Shown: positions 22,085 to 33,859, counted from the stretch's first letter. The stretch is 64,000 bases of DNA from Aselliscus stoliczkanus (GCA_033961575.1 CM066737.1:103878709-103942708), one strand, 5' to 3'. The notes: generated by a model from the letters alone, not told the origin. Made by a program: numbers and translations.

Positions 22085-22700
22085 AGGGAACTGATTTTAT
22101 TCCAGATCTTTTAAAATTGTAATGCCGCTCCTCCAGATATACTATATTCATGGATTGGAAGACTCAATATTGTAAAGACACTATTTCTCTTCAAATTGAT
22201 GTATAGATTTAATGTGATTTTAGTCATTGTGAAAATGTATGTACTGACTATAAAATGCATATGGAAATGCAAAGGCCAGTAATATCCATGGCAATCTTGA
22301 AGAAGCATAGAAGTGAAGGACATGGCCAGATACCAAGACTTATTACAAAGCTAAAGCAATTAAGTCCCTGTGGTAATGGTGCAAGGGAAGACAAATAGAC
22401 CAATGGAACAAAATAGAGAGTCCAGAAACAGACCCACCTATATACAGTCAAAAGATTTATGACAAAATTGACTTTGCAGTGCAATGGGTGAAAGGATATT
22501 TTCAGTAAATGGCCCTGGATTACTTAAATATCCAAATGGAAAAAAAATGAATCTTGACCACTATCTCCTACCATACAGAAAAATAAATTTCAGATAGACT
22601 GTAGATATAAAATAAGCAGTAATGAAGAAAACACAGGATACTATTTTCATTTCTTCTGAGTAGGCAAAAAGTTCTTAAACAGTATCATAAAGATAATAAA
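22085..22700 (+). pseudogene. L1 ORF2 3' fragment
   Basis: 'TATATTCATGGATTGGAAGACTCAATATTG', 'CCAGATACCAAGACTTATTACAAAGCTAAAGCAATTAAG' and 'CCAATGGAACAAAATAGAGAGTCCAGAAACAGACCCA' are standard L1 ORF2 C-terminal coding landmarks. The reading frame is broken by stops and there is no 3'-UTR or A-tail, so it is an internal, dead fragment. Confidence 0.92.
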
Positions 22701-24199
22701 CAACAATTTGGACTATAATTCTAATCAGTGACACTACCAGTACCATTTCAAGGGTATAATGTGGACTAGAAGGCATTATTCCATTTATAGAATAGGCACT
22801 TAAATTTATTCTTTCCACATCAAGCCTCATTTTATAAGATCCCTAATCTCTGATAGAAAAGATTTAAAATTCCCTGATGATATGGATGGCGAGTGTAGGA
22901 TGAGTGAGTTTCCTTTCCAGTATCAGATATTATGCTGTGGTATTACAGTCAATATTAGGGAGCAATTCTAAAGAGGTCAGTTTTTCCATTCTAATTGTCT
23001 CCAATGTTAGTATGCTTGCCACAGGAAGGCATCATAGAGCAAAGCCGAATACCTCCGTGCTCCACACCCCATAACCCTCGCAGTATTGCATTAAAGGCCC
23101 CTGTAAGTAGCAAGCTTCCTGAGCACACTGTGATGTTCTACAGATCGCTGACCAGGTAGGCCAAACCATAAGTGTCAGATCACGTGGAAATGAAAATAAA
23201 ACATCTCATGTGATGATCCGAGTCAAGGGGGAGAAGATTAATCATAAGTGTACGTAAGCAATTCTTAGTAGCATCCATCACATAAAATAAGGTAAACATA
23301 TTCATTTTCAGGCATTTCAAGAGCTGAGAGGTTAGATGGAAAGGGGGACTCAAAAGATGAACTGCCCAAAGAAGCATGGAAATGAGTCCAGCAAAGGGCA
23401 GGCAGCCTGAGCAGCAGCCGCGTGTTCTTGCACTGCTCTGTGATGTTCACAAACACACAGGTGGCAGGCCTCACCTGAAGTGGCCCAGAGGCTGCCGAAA
23501 AAGGCTGCGCCTGAGCAAATGAAACCTGGAGCTATTTTTTCCCTGCAGATGTGTGTCAGAATGGATTTGTAGCCCCAAAGGGAAGAGTCAGAGCATCGGC
23601 ACTGAAGTCATTCCATAGGAAGACGTCAGCACACCCCACAGAGAAGCCTCCATCCCTAACAGGCACAATCTCTGCGTCACATCACTGACCTTGATGATTC
23701 CAAATGAGGCCTGGCAGAATCTGCAAGTTGTGACTGCAAAGGCTATATATGCGTGCATGTGCGTGTGTGTGTTATTCTGCCACTTAACGGGATGGGAGGT
23801 GTTTCACTGCCTAGTGCATAGGGGTACTCAGACTCAGCAGTATGGAGCTGCCTAACAAAAAGCTGCCTGCAATGATGGCTCTTTTGATTCTTGGGGGAAA
23901 GAAAGAGACATAAGGCCTGCAGGATAAGAAACAATGTTTGTTATCAATATTAAATACTGTCAAGAGGTCTCATTTTTCAATATCATTTCCCCCCAACTTA
24001 AGCTGCTCCAGTGACAGATATCATAAAGCAGTAGTGATCCACTGTTCATCTGACCTGCTCAGATCTCGGGTTAAGTTAGTTAACCCCTTCTGGATTACTT
24101 TACCTGAAAAATTAAAATGTAAAGAGTTTGTTCATTGCCTGCCTCAAGGTCTCCAGAAAATAAACAGTCTACGACCATTTTAAACTTGGCCAATTACTT
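22701..24199. other. Unassigned non-coding sequence
   Basis: About 1.5 kb with no gene and no repeat recognised. A short GT run lies at about 23762-23772. Confidence 0.5.
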
Positions 24200-24520
24200 C
24201 CTGTTCTGACAACTCACTATATTATGCAATAGCATGCTTGCTAATCACCAAATGTACTTAACCTGAGTGAGACTAATTGATCAACTTCAAAATGACTTCC
24301 ACTTTTACTTTAAAAGGGTGCAAGTATAAAAATATTTATGGCCATTACCGAGAGAGCTTTGATGATTTATTTCTGTATAGCAGAATCAAAAGAATTTTCA
24401 TTAAAAAAGGAACTCCTTCTCAATCAGAAAATGACTTTTGCCTTTAATAAAACAATCAGCTATTCATACGAGATTCATGCATAGCTGGTTATGTGTTAAA
24501 AGCACTAGTAGGCTTAGAAG
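24200..24520. other. Possible conserved noncoding stretch
   Basis: Repeat-free, AT-rich text with 'GACTAATTGATCAACTTC', 'AAATATTTATGGCCATTACCGAGAG' and 'CCTTTAATAAAACAATCAGC'. The style resembles noncoding elements near developmental genes. Judged by eye only. Confidence 0.25.
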
Positions 24521-25319
24521 ATTAATAATGTGTTTAGAGATTTTAGCACAATTATGAGCACATGTCACCTCCCTTTAAACATCCTCCACAAGTCAACTTT
24601 GAAATGGGCTCCCAAAGAGGGAGGAAGACAATTTGTCAGTTCTGAAATAGTTTGTGATATAATCTTGAGAAGCAAAGACTATATGATGCTGCCATGTCAA
24701 TCTGTATGTCTGGAAGACAACTCTGCAATGGATGTAACAAAACACATTAAGATTCTGGCATTGCTAGCTCTAGGAAGATGTGAGTGGAAAATGGCTTTTT
24801 GGTTTTGTCCCATCAGTAAGTTGCAGTGGGCATCAAGCTCCCAGTGTCTATCCCAGTCACAGTTTCCCTCCCTGCTTCTTCCCTTGATGAAATGAAGTTG
24901 GCTACACTCTGATGGGCCATGGCGATTAATTCCAGATATGTGCCGAATCCACCTGGCAAACCTGATAAAGGCAGCTCCCAAGAGTGGAAGCAGAACAAAG
25001 GCATGAATAATAACATAAGGGATTTACAAAGGACAAAAATAAGGGCCGCCATTTGAAAGTGACAGTAATTACTTAAGTAAATGTCAAAATGCATGAAAGA
25101 AACAAGAGAAAGACAAGTCATGAATATTTAAAGTTGAAACATGCCATTCTATTGATGTGCCATTTGGAAGAGAGCCTTCTCGTGTGAGCTCAGGTAGGGT
25201 GTTTGGGAAGTGGCGTACAGCCTATCTATCTTTATAATGGGAAACCTGACTTATAATTGATAGAAAATCCACACGCATTTTATCCAGCCTCTTCGTGCCT
25301 TGCTACTCAAAGGGCTGTG
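24521..25319. other. Unassigned non-coding sequence
   Basis: Overlapping frames of 121, 94 and 102 codons on both strands at 24530-25121 have no recognised domain. No named repeat. Confidence 0.45.
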
Positions 25320-25465
25320 TGGCAGCATTGGCCTCAGCTGGGAACTTTCTAGAAATGCAGAATTCCAGACCCTATTGCAAACCTACTGAATCAGAACCTG
25401 CATTTTAACAAGACCCCCATGGGGTCTTAGTGTGTGAAAGTTTGAGATACCCGGTCTCAAGTCAT
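25320..25465 (+). mobile_element. MER5-like hAT-Charlie relic
   Basis: 'AGCTGGGAACTTTCTAGAAATGCAGAATTCCAGACC', 'CTACTGAATCAGAACCTGCATTTTAACAAGACCCCCA' and 'GTGTGAAAGTTTGAGATACCCGG' follow MER5. Confidence 0.88.
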
Positions 25466-25941
25466 TGTTAAATGACATCTTGTCAGTAATGTGTTATTCC
25501 AATTTTCTGCACTTAGAATACTTTACTGGCTAGTAAAAGGGTTGTGGTTGCCTCAGAGAATATCTATAGAAATAATTTGCTAACCTACCTGGTCTGGCCA
25601 TGAATCAGTGTGCAGGTAGGTTCCTAACTGTCCAATCATGGTAATTTATAAGAGGACCCCCAGACAATATATAATCCCATATGCATTCACAGATTAGGTT
25701 TCGAGAAGAGAAGGCTGCACACTATTAGTGCATTCAATATACAATTCCTGTTACATAAGAACAGTCTTCAATCTCCTTGTTCCCTTCAAACATTGGTGTA
25801 GCATTTTCTTAAAAGAAATTTAGGTTATCACAATATTTATGACCTTGAACAGGAGACTGAGTCGAGTCAGTACCAAGAAAAGTGCCACGTGCTCAGAATT
25901 GTCAACTATGAGACCAGGCAATCACTTTAGAAGTAAACCAG

Positions 25942-26043
25942 GGCCGGCCGAGTGGCGCAGTGGTTGGGAGCTGGCTTAGGGCGCCAGCGGCCCCAGTTCG
26001 GATCCCACATGTGAGGACACTGCCCTCTAAAAAAAAAAAACCT
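25942..26043 (+). mobile_element. tRNA-derived SINE
   Basis: Family head GGCCGGCCGAGTGGCGCAGTGG, B-box-like GTTCGGATCC, a terminus shortened to GTGAGGACACTGCCCTC and an A-tail. An 11-base target duplication AAGTAAACCAG lies at 25931-25941 and 26044-26054. Confidence 0.96.
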
Positions 26044-26057
26044 AAGTAAACCAGCAT

Positions 26058-26086
26058 GCACACACACACACACACACACACACACC
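26058..26086. repeat. (CA)n microsatellite
   Basis: About 14 CA units right after the downstream target duplication of the SINE. Confidence 0.97.
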
Positions 26087-26902
26087 CCTATTTTTAACAT
26101 GCAAAAACTAAATCCCTACATGGAGACATGACATGTTCAAGACTTCATGAATAATTGATGAGGGAGCCAGAATGAGGGGTCCAGCCTGGGGAATCACATC
26201 GCTGCTCTTTCCCGGCTCCATGTGCACATGTGTGATGGTCGCAACAAATGACAAGTGCAAATGTCAGCAGCCCTGTCTCCCACTGTGTCATCCAGTGCAT
26301 TCGACAATGCCTTTATCTGCTCATTTGGAAACAGTTAATGTTAAATGAATTTGAAAAGCAGTGTCCAAAAATAAAAGGGGGCGTAGCCCTTAAAAATAGA
26401 ACTGCTTCAGAAGGAGCCAGGTGCCTGTGAGCGTGGTTAATGGATAATTGTAAGCACCTGATTGAAGTTAGCATGTGTAACAATCATGCCTGCCAATGTT
26501 AGCATCTCTGAAGACAAGAAGAGGTGGTTGGAGTAAATTGCTTACTCAACTTGACACCTGGGAGGTCACAGTGAGGCCTGCTATTTTCCCCCCTGCCTGT
26601 GCCAACTGGGGACAAGTTAGAAAGGCAAGGAAGCTCTCTCCCCTGAACAGGGGAGAGCGCGCACACGTGTGTCCTGAATACTCAGCCGAGGATGGAATGA
26701 GGAAGCCAGTGTGCTGCTCTGAACCCTCAGGGGCCTGGGTTCACCCCAGAAACACTGTAAAGAAGACTCATGGTGAATTGCTTTACTCAACTTTGGAAGA
26801 CAAACTGGAGTTAAATTAAGCAAGATTATTGTTAAATTTGGTGTCCAATTTGGCATTGCTTTTCCCTAATCACCAGTAAGTATTTCATTTGTATGTTTTA
26901 TT
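26087..26902. other. Unassigned non-coding sequence
   Basis: No recognised repeat. The 107-codon frame at 26496-26819 (plus) has no domain and overlaps a minus-strand frame. Confidence 0.45.
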
Positions 26903-26912
26903 CCTTAAAATC

Positions 26913-26913
26913 G

Positions 26914-26950
<37 letters not shown>

Positions 26951-27309
26951 GTTACAGATGTACAAAACAATGCAATAGTTATCTTTTTCATCCCTTACAA
27001 AGTGACTCCCCCTCCCCGCTCCCCTACCCCCCACCCCCGATATCATACATACCTATTACAATTCCATTGACTCCATCCCCACACTATATTCCACATCCCA
27101 TGACTATATGTGTGTTAAGTCAACATCTAATATTATTCAGCAGCAGCTTCAGATGTACAATGCAGTGATCAGGCCACTACACCATCCATGAAGTGGTCTC
27201 CCTAACAAGACATGAGTGCATCTGGTCCCCTAAAAACAATATTACAACATTATTGATTATATTCCCTAAACTGTCTCTTCTATCCCTAAGGTAGTATTGT
27301 AGTTACCAG
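26913..27309 (-). mobile_element. 5'-truncated L1 with (AAT)n tail
   Basis: Reversed L1 3'-UTR: '(ATT)n GTTACAGATGTACAAAACAATGC', 'TCCATCCATGAAGTGGTCTCCCTAACAAGACATG', 'ATTATATTCCCTAAACTGTC'. The duplicated target CCTTAAAATC lies at 26903-26912 and 27310-27319. The tail next to the left duplication has become an ATT microsatellite (26915-26950). Confidence 0.92.
26915..26950. repeat. (ATT)n microsatellite in an L1 tail
   Basis: About 12 ATT units, standing where the L1 poly-A tail (minus strand) should be. Confidence 0.95.
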
Positions 27310-27319
27310 CCTTAAAATC

Positions 27320-27714
27320 TTTTAAGTACTTCAAATAAATAAAGTAAGTCATGTGCTAATCTATAATACCAGTTGTCTTCAACAAGAGTTAGCCCGAACC
27401 CCATCAGCAAGGAACTGTTTTTATGCCCCTGATGGCACTTACCTAAAATACAGTGCAAAAGAATAAGTAACTTCCTAAGGATTCGACATTTCACATTTTT
27501 GTAACAGGGTATTGAAATGAAACTCTCAGTTTGGGTGGAGAGATTGGAGAGGAAATCAATCCCTGGCAGCAATCCCCACACCCTGGGTGGGATGAGGAGC
27601 TGTACTTGAAAAGGAGAACTCTGAGGACCTCAGTGAATTTCCTTCTGGTCCAGCCTTTGCCCCTTAGGAACTAGGGCTCCACAGGCTAGCCCATCGCTAC
27701 TGGAAGTGGAATTC
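27320..27714. other. Unassigned non-coding sequence
   Basis: No gene or repeat recognised. Confidence 0.45.
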
Positions 27715-27875
27715 GTAACTCAGTCAGTCCTAACCAGGTGTGGACATTAGAATCAACTGTGCAGTGGTTTGATTTTGTTGCTCTGCATAGGGAGCCAGGC
27801 ATCTATCTGTCTTTTGAAAAAAATACCACAATAGTTCTAAAATGAACTCCAGTAGAGAAGCACTGCCTTAATCCA
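27715..27875 (+). mobile_element. MER20-like hAT relic
   Basis: 'GTCCTAACCAGGTGTGGACATTAGAATCAACTG', 'GGAGCCAGGCATC' and 'CTCCAGTAGAGAAGCACTGCC' resemble MER20 ('TGCACATTAGAATCACCTGG..GCCCAGGCATC..GAGAACCACTG'). Confidence 0.6.
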
Positions 27876-28009
27876 ATGGAAAGATACTGACTATTTCCCT
27901 GGTAATACAACAAAGGGAGAATTTTTTGAGAGAATATCTGCATAGCATTCCTCAAATCACACACTGTTCTCTCCCACTTTTATCAAATGGACAAGGAGTT
28001 GTGGGACAT

Positions 28010-28370
28010 TGTTCAATAATGGTTCCCAGAAGTCTTGCCCTGTGTCATTCTCTCCCGTGTGGCCTTCAAACTTGGTCATGTCCCTTGCTTTGGCCAATAG
28101 TATATCAAAAATGTGATTCAAGCAGATGCTTGATACATGCTTGTGCATTGGGGTTTCCCTCCTGGAAGCCTGAGACCATGGAGAAGTTGACGTCACAGAC
28201 CCCCTGGAGAGGCCCAGCCACGTAAGCAGAACCACCAGCTGACCGCACTGAGCGCTAGTGAGAGCAGCAGAGCTGCCCGGCCAAACCACAGGACATGGGA
28301 AGCAGCACATCACGGCTGTGTGAAGCCACTATATTTTGGATCATTGAAACATGATGTAAGGAAATTGTCT
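28010..28370 (+). mobile_element. MaLR (MLT1-like) LTR
   Basis: 'TGGTCATGTCCCTTGCTTTGGCCAATAGTATATC', 'GGAGAGGCCCAGCCACG' and 'GTGAAGCCACTATATTTTGGATCATT' follow MLT1 order. Confidence 0.75.
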
Positions 28371-28462
28371 ACTGCCTCCATTTGAAAAAGCAACTAATCA
28401 GCAAATAAATGAAGATTTAAGTTTTAAAGTTGATTTATAAAAGGGCTCCCGAGTATCATTTA

Positions 28463-28509
28463 CTGTGTGTGTGTGTGAGCGCACGCGCGTGTGCACGCAC
28501 ACACGTGCA
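28463..28509. repeat. Alternating purine-pyrimidine (TG/CG/CA) tract
   Basis: A GT run followed by GCGCACGCGCGTGTGCACGC and ACACACGTGCA. Nearly strict purine-pyrimidine alternation with partial inverted symmetry, a Z-DNA-type sequence. Confidence 0.9.
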
Positions 28510-28691
28510 GCCAGAAAGGTCAAGTTTTTACTAAGGTCCCTTAACTGATGATTAGCAGAACTGTTTAAATCTCAAGGCTGATCATTTTGAGATAAACCTC
28601 TCTACTGTCCATGACTCTTAAACTGTACTCTGGGAGATGTCAGGCAGTATACCAAGGGGTATGGGAAACCATAGGGAAACACTGGTGCATC

Positions 28692-28796
28692 TTTTTTTTT
28701 TTTGAGGGCAGTGTTACTGGCCCTCATATGTGGGACCAAACCAGGGCCGCTGGCTTCCGAAGCCAGCGCCCAACCACCGCACCATTTGGCCGGCCC
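28692..28796 (-). mobile_element. tRNA-derived SINE
   Basis: T-run at the left, then GAGGGCAGTGTTACTGGCCC and on to CCATTTGGCCGGCCC. The flanks CTGGTGCATC (28682-28691) and CTGGTGTGTC (28797-28806) are an 8/10 target duplication, slightly decayed. The 83-codon frame across it is SINE sequence. Confidence 0.94.
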
Positions 28797-28806
28797 CTGG
28801 TGTGTC

Positions 28807-29689
28807 TTTTTGGCATGTTCATTTACTTGATGGAATTTAACTTGATACTGTTTTTAAATTAAGCAAATATAAATATATTGTGCAAATGTAGTATTCACAA
28901 AAGACTTAGTTCAAAAAGATAATAAGCCCATTAGCTCCCTGAGAGTAGATTATTTTTTGCCATAATGGGTACTTTGGTGAGAATATTTTATCAGCACTAG
29001 GCAGATATAACTGTGCTTCGCCTGATCTCTCATTATCATCGTGGAAAAGAAAAGAATTCCATGTGGAGAGGCATTGGAATTATAAACTTTGCTTTGATAT
29101 GTCACTTCTCTACAAAGCATGCACGTAGGGAGGGGAAGACTGGGACCAATTAGATAGTCTGTGTGTAATGCCCTGTATAGATTATCACAAGTCGTAAATC
29201 ACTGCTTATTAAATATCCAAACTGATGCCAAGCACATAGGAGAGATCAGAGGTTTTCACACTCAGAGACTTGGGTGTAATTGGACTTGGGTGGGAGAGAG
29301 GCATCGGTATTTTTTAAAAGTTTCCCAGGCTTTATTCTTACCATAGGGCAACATTTTTATAATTATACTTGATACTGAAAATAAAAGGTCTTAAATGTGT
29401 TTATTGTCTTAACTAGGGTTAGAAGTACTTTTCAGATCTATTTTATAATTTTTCAAGTCTCGAGAATACATAGGGTGAAAGGAGAGGATGAATGGAGTTC
29501 ATGGTCACTGACGGAGCCCCTTTTCTATTGAGAATATCTTTGTATGAATACTGAGGGAGGCTCGAAAGTAAGAAGATTAATTTTTCATGACCCATCTTAA
29601 AATATCAGCCATGTCTTGAAGCTAGCTGCCCAGATGGTCTCCATCTTAATTTTGTTTTCTACAATGACTTCAATGTTACCTTTCTTAAA
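28807..29689. other. Mostly unassigned sequence with a MER20-like scrap
   Basis: About 29245-29340 ('GTTTTCACACTCAGAGACTTGGG..GGCATCGGTATTTTTTAAAAGTTTCCCAGG') resembles the right part of MER20. The rest is unassigned and has no gene. Confidence 0.45.
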
Positions 29690-30105
29690 AACACACATTG
29701 TATTGTGATCGCCCTTCTCACAAATGACTCATGGCTGCCCATTTACTAAGAAACTCCCAGATTTCTTAATCTAATATTCAAGGTTCTTAGTGAGGACCAA
29801 AGTGTTCTTCAAACCAAATTCCAATGGCCCAACCCACCAATCTCTTCTCTTGTTATTCATAGACTATGTACTATGCTTTTATCCGTGGCTTTGATGAAAA
29901 TTTCCTTCTTTCCTGTTTCTTCTCCTGCTTCAAAGCCCCCGTCAAATGCTACCGCTTTCATGAAATTGTCTCTAACTCTAATCAGAGTGAATACTTGGTC
30001 TTCTACCTTCCTAGACTTGATTTGTACCACAATTAGCATTTGTTACATCATGGATATCATTATCGGTGTTTATGTGTCTGCCTTCCCCCACTAGAAGATG
30101 ATAAC
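29690..30105 (+). mobile_element. L2 LINE fragment
   Basis: 'TTAAAAACACACATTGTATTGTGATCG', 'ATGGCTGCCCATTTACTAAG', 'TTCCTTCTTTCCTGTTTCTTCTCCTGC', 'GTCTGCCTTCCCCCACTAGAAGATGAT' follow L2 ('TTAAAACCCTTCAATGGCTCCCC', 'CCCCCACTAGACTGTAAG'). Confidence 0.8.
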
Positions 30106-30144
30106 AATAGAAAGAAAAAGACAATGAGAAAGAATATGTATTGA

Positions 30145-30370
30145 CCACTTATTTTTTTACTAACTTCTAAACTAAGTACTTTTCATATTTCATACTTTAA
30201 TTCACATGACATCTCTACAACAGAGGTTCCATCATTAACTGCATTTTACAGATGTAACAAGTGAAGCTCAGAGAGTTAAAATAGCTCACTTCAGGTTCAA
30301 ATAAGCAAGGAATCTACTGCCCTAACTCAGATTTGTCTCAGAGCAGGGTCCAAACTTTTAGCCATCGTGC
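30145..30370 (-). mobile_element. MIR SINE
   Basis: 'TTTAATTCACATGACATCTCTACAAC', 'CATTAACTGCATTTTACAGATGTAACAAGTGAAGCTCAGAGAG' follow reversed MIR. Confidence 0.8.
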
Positions 30371-31264
30371 TGTCCTCCTTGTAGTCAGGGGCCGTGTGTA
30401 ATCATCTGTGTACCCTTTGCGATCTCCCAAGATCCAGAACAATTCCTTAGTCATAGAAACTCTAAAAGGTTTTCTAAATTGTAGGTTTTAAAAGATAAAC
30501 TGGACTCCATCAGCAATATAAACAACTGCAACTTTACCCACAGATGAATTTATCTTGTGCTTCAAAATACAGTCTGAGTTATCTTGGTTGGCATGGGAAT
30601 GACAGATGGATAGATCTTTAATAAAGGTATAGAATGGGCACAAAGGTATAGAATGGCGGGGCAGGGGGCCTGGGAGAAACTCTGACGGCTTTCTTTAAAC
30701 TCCTTTTTCCCACAGGACATATTGAGAAAGGAGTCTAGTTAAATAGGCTAAGAGACCATGTGTATTTGTGAAGGGCAAACAGTGAGGTCATCCTCTGTTT
30801 GGGAAACTCAATTATCCACGTTTAATACCACTCCCAGGAGTGTGGCAAGCTGACCCTAATTGGAATTACCAGAACTTCCACATTGGCATTCAAAGCTTGT
30901 TGGGTGTGTCTAATACCTATCGTCACTCTACGTAAGAGACTCAAACTTGGAAAATGTACTAGACACCGGCCAGTTCACGGTCCCCTCTGCATGTAGAATT
31001 TGAATCATCCATCTGTCATTGAACCACAATACCTACCAGTGCCAGATGTGCTCATTTAGACTTTGAGGGATAATTACTACTGCAAACTCCCACAAGGAGG
31101 AAAGGAGGACTAGAATAAAGAGGAGCAAATTATCTAAAATTGAGCTATTTAATCTATCTTTGTGTAATCTATGTGTGTGATTATAAACACACCACTTGAG
31201 AACGGGCAGACATTTGGTTTTGTGGCTTCTTAGTACCCTTGAGCTAAATTCCCTTAAAACCACA
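30371..31264. other. Unassigned non-coding sequence
   Basis: No gene or named repeat. A direct doublet 'AAGGTATAGAATGG' occurs twice at about 30625-30656. Confidence 0.45.
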
Positions 31265-31612
31265 GAATAAACTTATGAGGCTAGTGTGGTCCAATACAGT
31301 AGCCATTTCGCACACGTGACTGTCGAATATTTGAAATGTGATTAGTCTGAATGGAGATGTGTGACAAAGGTGAAATACTTGATTTCAAAGACTTGTATGA
31401 AAAAATAATGTAAAATAACTCATTAATAGTGTTTTCTACTGATTACAGGTTGAAATAATATTTTGGCTATATTGGGTTAAAGAAAAAATATTAACATTAA
31501 TTTCACCTGTTGTTTTAGTTTTTTTGTTTTTCTTTTTACCTTTTTATGTGGCTACTAGAAAATTTAAATTTTCCTATGTGGTTCATATTATATTTCTATT
31601 GGATAGCTATCA
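31265..31612 (+). mobile_element. hAT-type DNA transposon relic with TIRs
   Basis: 'AGTGTGGTCCAATACAGTAGCCA' at the left and 'TATTTCTATTGGATAGCT' at the right are decayed inverted ends. 'TTATGTGGCTACTAGAAAATTTAAATTTTCC' fits the mammalian family with 'GTGGCTAGTGGC'. Subfamily not assigned. Confidence 0.7.
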
Positions 31613-31855
31613 GAATCTGACTCCAGTATCATATTGCCTGGATTTCAATCCTGGCTTCACCACCTACTAGCCCTATGTCCTTGGGTAAGTTCCTGGCTCT
31701 CTGTGCTGGAAGTTTCCTCATGGAAACTGATACTACTAATAATAATGAGAATGATAATACCTCATAAGGTTTCTGAGGGAGTGAAATAAGATCATACCCA
31801 CAAAGTGCTCTACTCTGAGCTTGGCCCACAGTGAAAGCTCAATGAAGGTCAGGAA
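31613..31855 (+). mobile_element. MIR SINE
   Basis: 'TTGCCTGGATTTCAATCCTGGCTTCACCACCTACTAGC', 'CCTTGGGTAAGTTCCTGGC', 'ATAATACCTCATAAGG', 'GTGAAAGCTCAATGAA': a near full-length MIR. Confidence 0.92.
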
Positions 31856-31879
31856 GGTTTTAAGCTTTCAGGACGAGCT

Positions 31880-32395
31880 GAGACACTGATCATCTCCCTG
31901 CCAAGAACTTGTCAGTGGTTTCCCTTTGCCCAAGGGCTCTAAGTACCTCGGCCTCCTGTCTACTGGGCCCCACCTTGGAATTAACTTTCTGTATCCCACT
32001 TTAGCATCTTCAACGAACTACATTCTCAGTAGCCTTTGCAGTTTTGACATTGGTAACTCTTTCTCACAGGTTTTTTCTTCATCCTCTTTCTCTGCCTGGA
32101 GAATTCCTTCCATGTCTGGGTGGGAGTCACTTCCTTTGTAAAGCTCCCCCTAATTCTCACCCTCACATTGTAGTCTTGAAGAGTTCCGTGCTGTACAAGT
32201 GTAACTCGTACCTGTGTCTGTTACTGTGTCATACTGCATGTAGTTACGAGTTTACCTGTCAGCTTCCCTCACTCAACTGTGATATTCTCGAGGGCGACCA
32301 TCACACTTGTCTGTTGTGTGTGCCCAGCAATTAGCACAGCTCTTGGCTCACCATAAATTCGCACTATAGGTTTGCTGAACTCTTGATACAAACTT
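31880..32395 (+). mobile_element. L2 LINE 3' fragment
   Basis: 'TGCCTGGAGAATTCC', 'GAGTCACTTCCTTTGTAAAGCTCC', 'AACTGTGATATTCTCGAGGGCGACCATCAC', 'GTGCCCAGCAATTAGCACAGCTC' follow the L2 3' end. Confidence 0.85.
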
Positions 32396-32399
32396 GAGC

Positions 32400-32835
32400 T
32401 GGTCTATTAGTGGAGTGGGTAATTCTGTGCTAGTGAGATTTGTAGATTCCTGCAACACCGTGTGTCTCCCAAATATATCTCATTCTGCTCTCTACATTTC
32501 CCAGCTGTCATGCTTCTTTGTGACTAATCCTAACCAATGCAGCTAGACTAGAAGTGTTGTGTCACGTCCAGTTCCAGGAAATTAAGAGCAGGTTACCTTT
32601 TCTAGCCTCTCCCATTCTTAGGTCCCTACAGCTAGAAGCAAAGAATCTAAGATTTCAGAATTACAAAATATAATACCAGTCCCTGAGTCAACATTTGGAA
32701 GAAGGGCAGTCAGGAGAAGCCTCCCAATGCACATGTATCTGTGCTCTAAATAAAGTATCTGCCTTTATTGTGTCAATCCACTGGAATTTAGAGGTTTGTT
32801 ACTGCAGCAGAGCTTTGTCTATCCTAACTAATCGA
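32400..32835 (+). mobile_element. MaLR (MLT1-like) LTR
   Basis: Mid section 'TGTGACTAATCCTAACCAATGCAG' and the end 'TCCACTGGAATTTAGAGGTTTGTTACTGCAGCAGAGCTTTGTCTATCCTAACTAAT' match MLT1 LTRs. Confidence 0.8.
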
Positions 32836-33743
32836 CAGACCATGGTAAATATAATTAGAAAATGTTATCCCCATGATATTCTCTTAATTTCAAATGCTCT
32901 TGGGAAGAGGAGTAACACATGAAAGGAATCACCCTGAAAATCCCAGGTTTTCCTCCTTCCCAGAGAAATCCAAGAAACAGAAGATGCCTTAGAATTTTAA
33001 AGGGTTAAAAAGTGGGATTCTGAGGGAAGAGGGCATGGGTAGTGGTAGCTTGGGGTTTCAGGACACCAGAAACAGTCCTATCTACTTCAATGGTTAAAAA
33101 TTATACCAAAGGAAAAAATATATAGAAGTCAAATGGAATTAGTATGCACACACCAGCTCACTCAGATATATGGCACTGCTTCCTTCTATTTTATTTTATG
33201 CTAGATAAAGCTGAGCAGTTGTATAAATAGAAATGGCTGGAGCCTTTACGTCTAATAGCAGAACTCATTTTTATTTCTTTTTTGGCCTTTTGATAAAGCT
33301 AAAGGATAAAGTCTTTTTTTAGAAAGCTTTTATTTTGGCTCTCTCAGGCTGTTCAACTCTAAAATGTCATCAATATTCTTTAAGGTATCAAAACTAATTT
33401 TAGCAAAAAGCCCCAGGAGTTGACTGTTGCTGTCTGATAATGGATATCAATTTTTAAAACTGAAAACAACTAAGAGCTCCTATAAAAAAACATAAACCAA
33501 GCCGGCTTTTCTCCTTAAACAATGGGCTCTATACTTTTATCACGTCTCACAATTGTATCTCTTCTCGTAAGCTACAAGGGCTGTATCCAAACCATGGCAA
33601 TGATATAATCCCTTTCATCTATGACTTCTCACATTTCTTAATTCATTTGATCTTCTAACCAGAGGAGAATAACAACAAAACCAAATCACAGTTAAAATTT
33701 TGATTCCAACAAGCTATATTAACATATGTGTATATTCATAATG
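32836..33743. other. Unassigned AT-rich sequence
   Basis: No gene or repeat recognised in about 900 bases. Confidence 0.5.
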
Positions 33744-33745
33744 TA

Positions 33746-33813
33746 TTGGGTTGTTGGAAAAGTCATGATGCATTTTTGAAACGGAAAACATTCTTGACTT
33801 TCCGACAGCCCAA
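33746..33813. mobile_element. Palindromic mariner-type MITE, copy 1
   Basis: A 68-bp element from TTGGGTTGTTGGAAAAGTCA to CTTTCCGACAGCCCAA with TA at both flanks (33744-33745, 33814-33815). Its arms pair over most of its length. A second copy is at 55272-55350. Confidence 0.88.
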
Positions 33814-33859
33814 TATTTACCAGCTGTCTTCATTTTCTACATCTTTCTATGCTACGCCA

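Noticed and set aside
27000..27040. C-rich GC box/promoter-like patch
   Set aside because: It belongs to the reversed L1 3'-UTR.
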